44,240 nt of DNA from Alcanivoracaceae bacterium. Its GTDB lineage: Bacteria; Pseudomonadota; Gammaproteobacteria; Xanthomonadales; Marinicellaceae. Position numbers and translations under genes: made by a program. Below are positions 37,001 through 43,720 of this stretch, in pieces; position 1 is the stretch's first letter, and the number at the start of each line of letters is the position of its first letter. The notes under the pieces are model-generated. The model saw only the letters and a list, made by a program, of their open reading frames with translations, ran no database searches and was not told the DNA's origin. Location of the stretch: contig JAESTH010000111.1 in the NCBI GenBank assembly GCA_016763695.1, positions 1 to 44,240 of the forward strand, given 5' to 3'.

Positions 37001-39657
37001 AAAGTGGCACCAATCCCAATACCAGCTATGATGTAGGTGACAGTGATTCATTACAAAGCAATATAACTGTAACCTTGTATGAGGATACAGATTGCAGTGA
37101 CACACTTAATGGATCGGAAGCAACAACGGCAGTAACACAGGATACGGTGTCAGGTCTCTATTCGTTTACAAATCTTGTCACTGGCGCAGGTTCTTCAAAT
37201 CCTCCCGGATGTTACATTGTTATCGCTGATATTACAGATCCAGATTTAGGCGTGTGTGATAACCCTATTACAGCTACTCCTTTGACTCCTGATATTACAA
37301 CAGTCACTCCAAATAATCCTAGTAATAATTTTGGTCACAATGAGCAATTGTCCTTGGGTGATTATGTCTGGTATGATTCAAATCAAGATGGCATTCAGGA
37401 TCTGGGAGAGCCAGGTATCAATGGTGTTACAGTTAATTTATATACCACAGCCGATTGTTCTGGTTCAATATCCCAAACAACAGCAACAGCTAATGTTGGT
37501 ATTGATGGATTCTATCAATTTACCCCACTGGCCTCGGGCATGTATTGTGTAGAGTTTATCCCACCAGCTGGCTTTACTATTTCGCCAACGGGTGCTGGTA
37601 CAGTAGCTACTGATTCTGATGCGGATATCAACGGTCAGGTACAAAGTATCAACTTACAAGCATCGGATCAAACCATCGATATGGGTGTTTATGTTCCTGG
37701 CTCAGTGAGCGGACTGGTTTGGTGTGAGAGCGCAACCAACCCAAATAGCAGTTATGATGCAGGTGATGCCGATACATTACAAAGCAATATTGCGGTCACC
37801 TTGTATGAAGATGGCAACTGTAATGATACTCTTGATGGCAGTGAGGCAAGTACCGCTAATACTCAGGATACAGTCGCTGGCAACTATTTATTTAGCAACC
37901 TTATAACAGGTGGTCCAGGAGCGGGAAATAACCCCCCTGGTTGTTATATTGTTCAGGTAGATACTGCCGATACCGATTTAGGTGTGTGTGATAATTCGAT
38001 TACTCCAATATCATTGACTCCAAAAATAGATGCGCCAAATCCAGATAATCCAAATAATGATTTTGGTAACAATGAGCAATTATCTCTGGGTGACTATGTC
38101 TGGTATGATTCAAATCAGGATGGCATTCAGGACATGGGAGAACCAGGTATCAATGGTGTTACTGTTAATTTATATACCACAGCCGATTGTTCTGGTGCAA
38201 TATCCCAAACAACAGCAACAGCTAATGTTGGTATTGATGGATTTTATCAATTTACCCCACTGGCCTCGGGCATGTATTGTGTAGAGTTTATACCACCAGC
38301 TGGCTTTACTATTTCGCCAACGGGTGCTGGTACAGTAGCTACTGATTCTGATGCAGATATCAACGGTCAGGTACAAAGTATCAACTTACAAGCATCGGAT
38401 CAAACCATTGATATGGGTGTTTATGTTCCTGGTTCAGTGAGCGGACTGGTTTGGTGTGAGAGCGCAACCAACCCAAATAGCAGTTATGATGCTGGTGATG
38501 CCGATACCTTACAAAGTAATATTGCGGTTACCTTGTATGAAGATGGTAACTGTAATGATGTTCTTGATGGCAGTGAAGCAAGTACTGCCAATACACAAGA
38601 TACGGTTGCAGGAAATTATTTATTTAATAACCTGATTACAGGTGGTCCTGGAGCAGGAAATAATCCTCCTGGCTGTTACATTGTTCAGGTAGATACTGCC
38701 GATACCGATTTGGGAGTGTGTGATAATCCGATTACTCCATCACCATTGACTCCAAAAATAGATGCGCCAAATCCAGATAATCCAGACAATAATTTTGGTC
38801 ATGATGAAATGATAACATTAGGTGATCGTGTTTGGTATGACAACAATCAGGATGGTATACAGGATATAAATGAACCTGGTGTTAATGCAATCACAGTCGA
38901 CTTATACAATACGGCAGACTGTTCTGGTAGTGTGGTTCAGACTACAATAACAACAATTGGTGGATCACCAGCTGCAGATGGTTGGTATGAATTTAGTCCG
39001 TTGGCATCAGGCGATTATTGTATAGCTTTTTCCAATTTACCTGTTGGCTGGGTATTTACACAGACAAATCAGGGTTCTGATGATGCAATAGATTCAGATA
39101 CAGATGAAATGACAGGTCAGATTACAAATATAAATTTACAGGATAATGATCCAAATGAAGACGCTGGTATTTACGCAGCTATTGGAACAATTCCAGGAAA
39201 TATGTTTTGCGATTTCAACCCCGTTAATGGCATGCAAGATGCTGGCGAAGAACAACCGAACGTAACGATAAATCTCTATAGAGATACCGATTGTAATGGT
39301 ACTTCTGATGTACTGTATGATAGTCAGGAAACTGATTTAAATGGTAACTATGAGTTTATTAACGTTCCAGTTGCACTTTCACCTGCGCCACCAAATCCAC
39401 AAGCCTGTTACGTAGTAAGTTATGACACACAAGACAGTGATTTGGGGGACTGTACAGCTCCAATTCTGCCAGAAGAAGACAACCCTAACTTAAGCACAGA
39501 TGATCCCAATGCACCTCCCAATACCTTTGGTATCACACCTCCAGTACCTATATTGATTCCAGTAAACAGTATTTGGTCAATACTGTTATTAATGACACTG
39601 ATTTTGATTTTTGTGAGGAGAGATAAGATAATATTACAAAGAATACACAAGCAATAA
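31084..39657 (+). CDS. Giant repeat-rich secreted surface protein (DUF11-, SdrD_B- and GEVED-type modules)
   Basis: About 2,857 residues from the TTG start. Residues 1-26 are a signal peptide (LLAVMLLLSSTALYA). In order: five DUF11-like modules (about 30, 163, 304, 493 and 663 onward, each with an N-T-G...D-x-L-P core); three SdrD_B-like modules (858, 989, 1128; 'LGNYVWVDNDTDGIQND'); three GEVED modules (1288, 1471, 1656), each closing in GEVEDY/H; then alternating 'LGDYVWYDSNQDGIQD' and 'GSVSGLVWCES' modules from 1841 to about 2700, and one last divergent module. Asp-rich EF-hand-like loops recur. The C-terminus 'IPVNSIWSILLLMTL' plus RRDKI resembles an IPTL/PEP-CTERM sorting tail. Known proteins of this build are adhesins or surface-matrix proteins; the ligand is unknown. 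Confidence 0.9.
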   Translation: MLQINHRILKITLLAVMLLLSSTALYAALTKAVVQVDPGNTKQTGQTFTYVLSYSCSNTVGDCLNARIVDVLPPEVVYLGHAVTSDVASVNAPGVGSNGTVEFIMNSPLTAGNAGDVTINVRFPVGTTPNGTLASNTADGINLETTVGSFPTNTVDVTAVANVSINLSKTLLTNPSPLDLQTRYRLRANNNGELNVSNLTFTDTLPLGDLNPNPPIFLGATPAADCEPGCVGSKVPTLIWSGLSVNAGQNRDITVRVQYESVDFSNGDNVTNSFTADGDPLGEPPQNFGVGNRNHNVVIFVPNPGISFVKSRGGPNPAALNQEFYYFMRPRNTGNVDLENMIVLDTLPVEFSVNRVRTGRYNNNLSDFAVGIGVQIEYQKNTVPGVWALWGSSPNRNTNTTLNMPAPGLIGAEYITHIRWLYGTAAPGMDATSSSNRPRIFGEIISPDNLGANVNIGDTIQNCADLDADYPLGTPLTTNTRCSSFNVSNDFIQFDPDKDDITNNGPYVGGDTINWRLRARSHVNSSIPLPLEQLTLTDLLPLDLEYAGNYVFNPATSGIAAPDNFEQIANFGNSGRILLRWSWNIGAGNLPVGTYADINFDTTVRNGAQLGNLDNRFDMQHDDPTLDQRCSQSTVVDILDLDNDADITENLCGRTDSVSVLPVAQLISAKIVEGTCDGGFTGSSSGTLNGGAFPYKLSVQNTGTVTMDSFTLVDILPHIGDTGVVDISPRGSQWEPLLVSPIVGPPGVAVFYSTSGNPCRGEVGGPTTGCDIPNWTTVPPTPITDTKSFKLDFGSQALVSQDTLDFTFNMTAPANIPTAGEQAFNSFAWQALRSDFGTPLGAEPNKIGLAFGNCPASSLGNYVWVDNDTDGIQNDGNTGLNNVQMFLFAPGTDGVPGTFDDVQLATTITMNGPMGNPGWYLFPGLAAGDYYVCADVPATFAATIANQGMNDTLDSDMNPATSCTSVVTLGVLDENLDLDIGLFPPIPAALGNYVWFDRNSDGLQNESPFDGVNGITVNLFVDDGDSMADPATDTLVAVRATSDDANGIPGYYEFDQLSPGVPYFVQFILPPTSTNFTSLNSGSDVSIDSDADTSAGLLNGVTHIVTLLAGEFDSTIDAGLLLPSGNLSLGNQVWFESDNDGQFEPQNGEFGINGVELSIYKDLNADGTPSIDEYVGATATFTSNGLAGRYSFAGLDSGEFLVVVNLNNFSGSGQLAGLQTCTGNDPAPDPDDDINGDDNGTHIGANIASFPVTLSPLGEPINDGDSDDNSNLGIDFCFTDAGVTVPEYDYGDNPDVVFGIDTGDYRTVALDQGAFHQLLPAGPYLGNCVDADAGVNQNSLASQDDNSSFGSVLGTCTVAGDDEDGVVFSKTSLRSSEAFTVTLSSSSANNCTINAWIDWNRDGDFNVTEQIATNLVLMSGVTPPIALIVPPTTLPGPIYSRFRCSTLPNIGADGFALDGEVEDYTLNIVGDDLGDLPDSYGTLSASAGPSHTVDTGALLMLGSCVDTELDGSPSINANGDDLTVGTTTVGLCVDDEDGISAFPVLTEIATSYTIPVANITVDNSSGSITTLHSWLDFDGNGQFEADEYTSSVVNIGAISPSSDLVWTGSGVSGLTAGSTYARFRLTSDPMINASTPGGLAINGEVEDYLVTVITAQDWGDAPDPTYPTLLASNGPRHVLDGNLFLGTCVDDELDGQPTAIADGDDNGMGNNTSFGTCLVTNDDEDSVVLPSLNDTQMAPQITIITVNNTGADATLSCWIDYNGNGGFDNATERGIATVANGDTSVVVTMPDVPATANTDTGGATYLRCRIASSSAEVNNAVGFANNGEVEDHVINIDPVFTLGDYVWLDANKNGIQDISESGVNAVTVTLFSDAVCTAGNEVGMPVNTVNGGLPAADGFYQFTDLLAGTYCLQFTNIPLGFEITPNGLGSFATGSDADPTTARIENIVLNADDPNEDTGLVPLGSVSGLVWCESGTNPNTSYDVGDSDSLQSNITVTLYEDTDCSDTLNGSEATTAVTQDTVSGLYSFTNLVTGAGSSNPPGCYIVIADITDPDLGVCDNPITATPLTPDITTVTPNNPSNNFGHNEQLSLGDYVWYDSNQDGIQDLGEPGINGVTVNLYTTADCSGSISQTTATANVGIDGFYQFTPLASGMYCVEFIPPAGFTISPTGAGTVATDSDADINGQVQSINLQASDQTIDMGVYVPGSVSGLVWCESATNPNSSYDAGDADTLQSNIAVTLYEDGNCNDTLDGSEASTANTQDTVAGNYLFSNLITGGPGAGNNPPGCYIVQVDTADTDLGVCDNSITPISLTPKIDAPNPDNPNNDFGNNEQLSLGDYVWYDSNQDGIQDMGEPGINGVTVNLYTTADCSGAISQTTATANVGIDGFYQFTPLASGMYCVEFIPPAGFTISPTGAGTVATDSDADINGQVQSINLQASDQTIDMGVYVPGSVSGLVWCESATNPNSSYDAGDADTLQSNIAVTLYEDGNCNDVLDGSEASTANTQDTVAGNYLFNNLITGGPGAGNNPPGCYIVQVDTADTDLGVCDNPITPSPLTPKIDAPNPDNPDNNFGHDEMITLGDRVWYDNNQDGIQDINEPGVNAITVDLYNTADCSGSVVQTTITTIGGSPAADGWYEFSPLASGDYCIAFSNLPVGWVFTQTNQGSDDAIDSDTDEMTGQITNINLQDNDPNEDAGIYAAIGTIPGNMFCDFNPVNGMQDAGEEQPNVTINLYRDTDCNGTSDVLYDSQETDLNGNYEFINVPVALSPAPPNPQACYVVSYDTQDSDLGDCTAPILPEEDNPNLSTDDPNAPPNTFGITPPVPILIPVNSIWSILLLMTLILIFVRRDKIILQRIHKQ
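37348..38811 (+). repeat. 732-bp tandem repeat within the giant gene
   Basis: Two successive 732-bp (244-codon) units, 37348-38079 and 38080-38811, are nearly identical in DNA. Each has an LSLGDYVWYDSNQDG half and a GSVSGLVWCESATNPN half. A diverged copy of the second half precedes them (from 36973) and a diverged copy of the first half follows (from 38812). The identity at silent sites implies recent duplication or gene conversion. Confidence 0.92.
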
Positions 39658-39691
39658 TTATTTTAGTTAGTTTTAAGTTGCATAGAAATAA

Positions 39692-39725
39692 GAATAAAGG
39701 AGTATCGACTACTCCTTTATTCTTT
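39692..39725. terminator. Bidirectional terminator between the giant gene and the histidine kinase
   Basis: GAATAAAGGAGT (39692-39703) and ACTCCTTTATTC (39711-39722) form a perfect 12-bp stem with a seven-base loop, followed by TTTTG on the plus strand. The genes on both sides converge on it. Confidence 0.82.
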
Positions 39726-39812
39726 TGTATTCTTAGTTACGGGCTTAGACCTATTGCAAAATATAATCAATAAGTTTTATTTTTTATGAAAAAAAAGAGA
39801 TTGTTTTATTAG

Positions 39813-41144
39813 CTACAGATCAGAGTGATTAGGTAAGTCAATGGTTACAAGAAGTCCTCCTAGTGGTGATAGTGAATAGTTTATATTACCATGATATAAT
39901 TCAACAATATCTTTTACAATCGATAGTCCAAGTCCTGTTCCAGGTGTGCTGGTATCAATTCTGGTTCCCCTTAGTGATAATGAATCCAATAATGTCTTAT
40001 CGCAGCCATTGCCATCATCTTCAATTTTGATTATTAAACCCTGATCTTTAAAGATTTTACAGATGATCAAAGATTTTGACCATTTAAACGCGTTATCTAG
40101 TACATTACCAAATAATTCCAACATATCATTTCTATCTGATTTCAATCTACAATTGGGTTCAATATCCAGTTGTACTTTTATTTTTTTGTTGGGGTAGACC
40201 TGTTGTAAAACATCAACAAGGACAGGTATTTCCTCCTGCGGCTTAAAAATATGGCCATGAACACCAGCTCCCATTATTTTGGCTCTCTTAAGTTCACTGT
40301 CAGTAAGATGATGAATCTTGTTTAGGTATGAAATAAATGCCTGTTTTAATTCTGGCTTTTTATCTAATTGACTGGATTCAGCCAGATTCATTAATAAAGT
40401 GAGTGGCTGTTTAAGACTGTGTGCAAGGTTTCCTGTGGTTTTACGAGAACGTTGTAACTGTTTATTAAGCAATTGTAACAGATGATTTATTTCTTCAACT
40501 AAAGGATATATCTCCTTGGGAGTATGATTTGAAAGTTTATTGATTTCGCCTTCAGCTAACAGTTTTAACTCATTTTTTATAGTTATTAGAGGTTGCAAAG
40601 CCTTTTTTACTATATATTGTTGAAAAACCAATGAAAGCACTAATGCCAGCAATGAGATGAGTGTAAAATATAAATTAAACTGGCGAATTGCGCTAAGCAA
40701 TTCACTGATATCTTCAGCCACATATAAGGTGATTTTTTCACCAAAACGCTCAAACCCTGCACTCCATTGTAATAATTGTTGTCCATTTGGGCCATGCATA
40801 TTTTCAGCGCTGCTTTGGCCTGTTGTGAGCTGTGTAAGTTTTAAATTTTCATCCCACAATGAGTGAGAGCGAATAAATTGATTTTCAGTTTTGATGACAA
40901 AATAGTGTCCTGAAAAAACCCGTTGATAAATATGTCCAACCTGCAATTCTTTTAAACTTAAGGTGCCATCTTTATTTTGTTGTAAACTGGCTAATATAGC
41001 CTCAGAATCATGTTGCAATCGGCCTAACATCATGTTTTGGTTTATATTTGTAATGTATGTGTTAGCAATCCACCACAATGCAAATACCAAAGCAGTAACA
41101 CTGCTCATCAAGCTAACATTTAACTGGTTGCGAATAGATTTCAT
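39813..41144 (-). CDS. Membrane sensor histidine kinase (PhoQ/QseC-like)
   Basis: A 443-residue kinase. TM1 is about residues 9-30, a periplasmic sensor region about 31-155, and TM2 about 157-178, followed by a HAMP-like stretch. The H-box is 'GNLAHSLKQPLTLLMN' near 238, with the PhoQ-like H-S-L-K order. The N-box is 'LFGNVLDNAFKWSK' near 353, G1 is 'EDDGNGCD' near 386 and G2 is 'GTGLGLSIVKDIVEL' near 415. It overlaps the response regulator gene by 4 bp, so the pair is co-translated. The ligand is unknown; the operon suggests a redox, nitrogen-oxide or metal cue, which is inference only. Confidence 0.93.
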   Translation of the reverse strand: MKSIRNQLNVSLMSSVTALVFALWWIANTYITNINQNMMLGRLQHDSEAILASLQQNKDGTLSLKELQVGHIYQRVFSGHYFVIKTENQFIRSHSLWDENLKLTQLTTGQSSAENMHGPNGQQLLQWSAGFERFGEKITLYVAEDISELLSAIRQFNLYFTLISLLALVLSLVFQQYIVKKALQPLITIKNELKLLAEGEINKLSNHTPKEIYPLVEEINHLLQLLNKQLQRSRKTTGNLAHSLKQPLTLLMNLAESSQLDKKPELKQAFISYLNKIHHLTDSELKRAKIMGAGVHGHIFKPQEEIPVLVDVLQQVYPNKKIKVQLDIEPNCRLKSDRNDMLELFGNVLDNAFKWSKSLIICKIFKDQGLIIKIEDDGNGCDKTLLDSLSLRGTRIDTSTPGTGLGLSIVKDIVELYHGNINYSLSPLGGLLVTIDLPNHSDL

Positions 41145-41809
41145 GAATTTGTTACTTTAAAAACGTAGCCTTGAAATTTTTTTGTTTGGATGAGTTCATG
41201 TCCAATTTTATTTCGTAGTCGCTTAACATAAACTTCTATAATATTTGTATCTCTGTCACTATCACCTTCATAAACATATTCGATTAAACGGTTTTTAGAT
41301 AAAACCACAGTGGGGTGAGTCATGAAATACCATAAAAGGCGGTACTCAATTTGAGTGAGATCCAGGGCAACTTGATCCTGGTTAATGACAATTTTTTTCT
41401 CTTCATCCAGAAATATTCCAGATAATGAGATGCCCGAAGAAGCATGTCCATGACTTCTTCGAATTAATGCTTCAACACGTGCGAGTAGTTCTTCGATATG
41501 AAAAGGTTTTCCCATATAATCATCAGCACCCAGTTTTAATCCATCAACCCTGTCAGCCCAGTCATTTCTGGCTGTTAATATTAAAACAGGAACTTTGTTA
41601 CCTTGAGAGCGCCAGTTTCTTAATACCTCAATGCCAGAGCGTTGTGGTAAACCAATATCCAGGATGATTAAGGAGTAATCTTCTTCGTTGCCATTAAATT
41701 CTGCATCAATTCCATTATCAACAACATCAACTGTGTAATTTACCTTTCGCAAAACAGTTTTTATATTATGCGATAAAGCGACATCATCTTCAGCAAGTAA
41801 GATACGCAT
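41141..41809 (-). CDS. OmpR/PhoB-family response regulator
   Basis: A 222-residue regulator. The receiver has the acidic pair 'AEDD' at 6-9, the phospho-acceptor Asp in 'LIILDIGLPQRSG' near 51, Thr in 'LILTARNDW' near 79 and Lys in 'YMGKPFHIEEL' near 101. The winged-helix DNA-binding domain spans about 125-220 and contains 'LTQIEYRLLWYFMTHP', 'VVLSKNRLIEYVYEGD' and 'DTNIIEVYVKRLRNKIG'. It is closest in pattern to the QseB/PhoP/TctD group. Its start is fused to the PepSY stop (TAATG). It probably controls the cytochrome operon in which it is embedded. Confidence 0.95.
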   Translation of the reverse strand: MRILLAEDDVALSHNIKTVLRKVNYTVDVVDNGIDAEFNGNEEDYSLIILDIGLPQRSGIEVLRNWRSQGNKVPVLILTARNDWADRVDGLKLGADDYMGKPFHIEELLARVEALIRRSHGHASSGISLSGIFLDEEKKIVINQDQVALDLTQIEYRLLWYFMTHPTVVLSKNRLIEYVYEGDSDRDTNIIEVYVKRLRNKIGHELIQTKKFQGYVFKVTNS

Positions 41810-42099
41810 TAATCAATTTCCCGTTCTATAAGCTGACCTGTTGTGGCATTTATTTTTATTTTCCAGACGATGTTCTTTTCATCTAAAATTTCCATTTCGT
41901 AAATAAATATATTATCTTCAATTTCTAGTTCGATTTCCAAAATACGTCCACGCTGCGTTTTTTTGCTGATTTTAATGATTTTTTCTAAAGATAATATTTT
42001 ACCTTTTTGCTTGAGTTGGTAAGCCAGGTCATGATCTACAGCCAAGGCATTTTCATTGAATGTTAGCAAAACAATAACCAAAAAAATTAGTCTTCCCAT
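41809..42099 (-). CDS. Small secreted PepSY-domain protein
   Basis: A 96-residue exported protein. Residues 1-20 are a signal peptide (FLVIVLLTFNENALA). The remainder is one PepSY unit: 'KILSLEKIIKISKKTQRGRI' leading to 'EIELEIEDNIFIYEMEILDE' and ending 'KINATTGQLIEREID', the usual T-G-x-[IL] finish. Small PepSY proteins are often encoded beside OmpR/histidine-kinase pairs and are thought to modulate periplasmic sensing or protein activity. It overlaps the DHC gene by 13 bp and the regulator by one base, so it is an integral part of the operon. Confidence 0.85.
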   Translation of the reverse strand: MGRLIFLVIVLLTFNENALAVDHDLAYQLKQKGKILSLEKIIKISKKTQRGRILEIELEIEDNIFIYEMEILDEKNIVWKIKINATTGQLIEREID

Positions 42100-42668
42100 T
42101 TCCCGTAACCTGGTATTCTCACTTCATGTTCATTAAAATAGCCTCTTATCGCATGGGTATGGCAAGCGGTACAATGACTGAATGAACGAACTTCACTGGT
42201 ATTTGAAACCATTCTATAAGGAATCTCATCATGTTTTCTCACAAAATAAAGTGTTTCAGTAATCCGAAGAGGTGAATCACTTTTACCCAAAGAACGCATA
42301 ATGCGTTTTGAACGTTTGAAATTAGATTTATCAGCTGAGTTTTTTACCAGGTATTGAGTGAGTTCATCTAGCATATTTTTATTCAGTTCTGCATTTTCAT
42401 CAAAATGATTGCCCAGGTTTTTCATCAATTTTCCCCAGGAACTTGCAGGCAATAAACCAGGTGGGTATGCAAAATGGCAACTGCCACATTCTTCAACATA
42501 ATAAGTATTACTCACTGGTGCGACACCTGGTTGTCTAAATGAATAATTCTGAAATTCATTATCTTCTGAGTCATATTCCTCACGTTCATGGAAGCTATTA
42601 CCTCCCATTATAATACTTGTTGTTAACAAGAGAGCAAAGATTAATAGGGTTGATACTATAATTTTCAT
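42087..42668 (-). CDS. Diheme cytochrome c of the DHC family
   Basis: A 193-residue periplasmic diheme cytochrome. Residues 1-22 are a signal or anchor segment (STLLIFALLLTTSIIMGG). There are two haem-binding motifs: CGSCH near residue 61 ('VEECGSCHFAYPPGLLPASS') and CTACH near 166 ('FSHCTACHTHAIRGYF'). The block 'FAYPPGLLPASSW', 'NHFDENAELN' and 'RITETLYF' is the DHC signature. In Rhodobacter and Shewanella-type systems DHC passes electrons between a b-type cytochrome and SHP. Its neighbours here are exactly those two proteins. Confidence 0.92.
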   Translation of the reverse strand: MKIIVSTLLIFALLLTTSIIMGGNSFHEREEYDSEDNEFQNYSFRQPGVAPVSNTYYVEECGSCHFAYPPGLLPASSWGKLMKNLGNHFDENAELNKNMLDELTQYLVKNSADKSNFKRSKRIMRSLGKSDSPLRITETLYFVRKHDEIPYRMVSNTSEVRSFSHCTACHTHAIRGYFNEHEVRIPGYGKWED

Positions 42669-42679
42669 GTAATTCTCCT

Positions 42680-43078
42680 TTATTGTGAATTTAAATAGCT
42701 AAGAATGTCCGCCTGTTCCTGAGCACTACACTCTCTGCCAAGTGTCCACTTACAGTTGCGAAAAAACCATTCTTTTATTTTTTTTACATCAGTAAAACGC
42801 TTGGGATTAACACTTGCTGCCATTGGTTCTATCCTTTTTCCTGTTCGTGCATGTTCTCCAGCTTTTGTGATATCTGAACCATGACAATTCGTACAACTGC
42901 GCGTATCATTTGATGTATTTGCTGTAAATGATTTATCCCATAAGTTTTTGCCTGCATTACTCTTTATGGTGCTAACTCCTGCTTTCTGATATGAATTGAA
43001 CATTTCATCAACGGAATTGGCTGATGTCATCTGACTAATAAACAGATAAATACAGGTAACTACAGTTTTTTTATTCAT
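42680..43078 (-). CDS. SHP-type monoheme cytochrome c (DUF1924, sphaeroides haem protein-like)
   Basis: A 132-residue cytochrome when started at the ATG giving MNKKTVV; a GGAGGAGA ribosome-binding site lies ahead of it, whereas the upstream start in the same frame adds only 'MRRRVR'. A signal peptide ends near SANS. The haem site is CTNCH ('DTRSCTNCHGSDITKAGEHA'). The downstream pattern 'RTGKRIEPMAASVNPKRFTD', 'WFFRNCKWTLGRECS' and 'EQADILSYLNSQ' matches SHP closely, including the conserved Cys pair (RNC...REC) and an Asn at the position expected for SHP's unusual Asn axial ligand. SHP binds O2, NO and other small ligands. It lies between the cytochrome b and DHC genes. Confidence 0.9.
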   Translation of the reverse strand: MNKKTVVTCIYLFISQMTSANSVDEMFNSYQKAGVSTIKSNAGKNLWDKSFTANTSNDTRSCTNCHGSDITKAGEHARTGKRIEPMAASVNPKRFTDVKKIKEWFFRNCKWTLGRECSAQEQADILSYLNSQ

Positions 43079-43658
43079 GCGGACTCTCCTCCTCATTGGC
43101 TTTCTTTCTGCCGTTAATCATGCTTAAAACTAAATTTTCCTTATGTTGATAACCAGCTAAAACGACACCAAGAACGTGTAATATGATTAAAAACAAGCTG
43201 AAGTTAGCAAAAAATTCGTGTATTTCTTCAAAATTATGTGCCGTAGAGTCGCTGATGTTGGTCATTAATCCCGCAAGAGGTCCAGAAAATTCCTCAGCAC
43301 CATAAAGCATTAATCCAAATACTGTTGTCATGATTAAACTGAATATGAGAGCGAGGATCATCATGGCACCTGCTGGATTGTGACCTATATAGCGTTTAGC
43401 TGAGTGGTTTTTAATATCCTTGAGATAGCTCAGGGTCACAGATGGCTTGACTACAAAGTTATTAAACCTAGCATAATGACTACCAATAAAGCCCCAAATT
43501 AAACGGAAAATAACTAAACCAAGAACCGTATACCCAGCATAAATATGTATTTCCTGATAATCATCTTCGCTGAGATAAGCAACAATAAACCCGATCACCA
43601 GGCTCCAGTGAAATATCCTGACTAAAACGTCCCAAACTTTAATTGAATTATCTGACAT
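43071..43658 (-). CDS. Cytochrome b561-type membrane cytochrome b
   Basis: A 195-residue inner-membrane cytochrome of the Ni-hydrogenase b-subunit/b561 type with four TM helices (about 11-30, 38-60, 92-117, 148-172). Candidate haem b ligands are His17 ('RIFHWSLVIG'), His38 ('EIHIYAGYTVLG'), the His in 'EIHEFFANFSLF' and the His in 'IILHVLGVVLAGYQH'. It would draw electrons from the quinol pool and pass them to DHC and SHP. It is the first gene of the six-gene unit; its end overlaps the SHP start by 8 bp. The tail is acidic and carries the ribosome-binding site for SHP. Confidence 0.92.
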   Translation of the reverse strand: MSDNSIKVWDVLVRIFHWSLVIGFIVAYLSEDDYQEIHIYAGYTVLGLVIFRLIWGFIGSHYARFNNFVVKPSVTLSYLKDIKNHSAKRYIGHNPAGAMMILALIFSLIMTTVFGLMLYGAEEFSGPLAGLMTNISDSTAHNFEEIHEFFANFSLFLIILHVLGVVLAGYQHKENLVLSMINGRKKANEEESPHE

Positions 43659-43690
43659 GGAATTACCCTTTATTTTGAAGTTGCAGGCAG

Positions 43691-43720
43691 TTTATAACAG
43701 TAAGCTTAAACAGAACTGAA
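43691..43720 (-). promoter_or_regulatory. Candidate promoter of the cytochrome/two-component operon
   Basis: On the minus strand TTCAGT (43720-43715) and TATAAA (43696-43691) are 18 bases apart, about 33 bases before the cytochrome b ATG. A direct repeat CTGTT (minus strand, 13 bases start to start) lies between the boxes and could be a regulator site. Confidence 0.35.

Noticed and set aside
36973-38811. CRISPR-like or satellite array suggested by repeated sequence
   Set aside because: The repeat period is 732 bp and in frame with the giant gene, with no short direct repeats and unique spacers.
31314-39650. Many antisense frames of 60-109 codons under the giant gene
   Set aside because: They follow the sense-codon pattern of low-complexity Asp/Thr-rich repeats, have no ribosome-binding sites and resemble no family.
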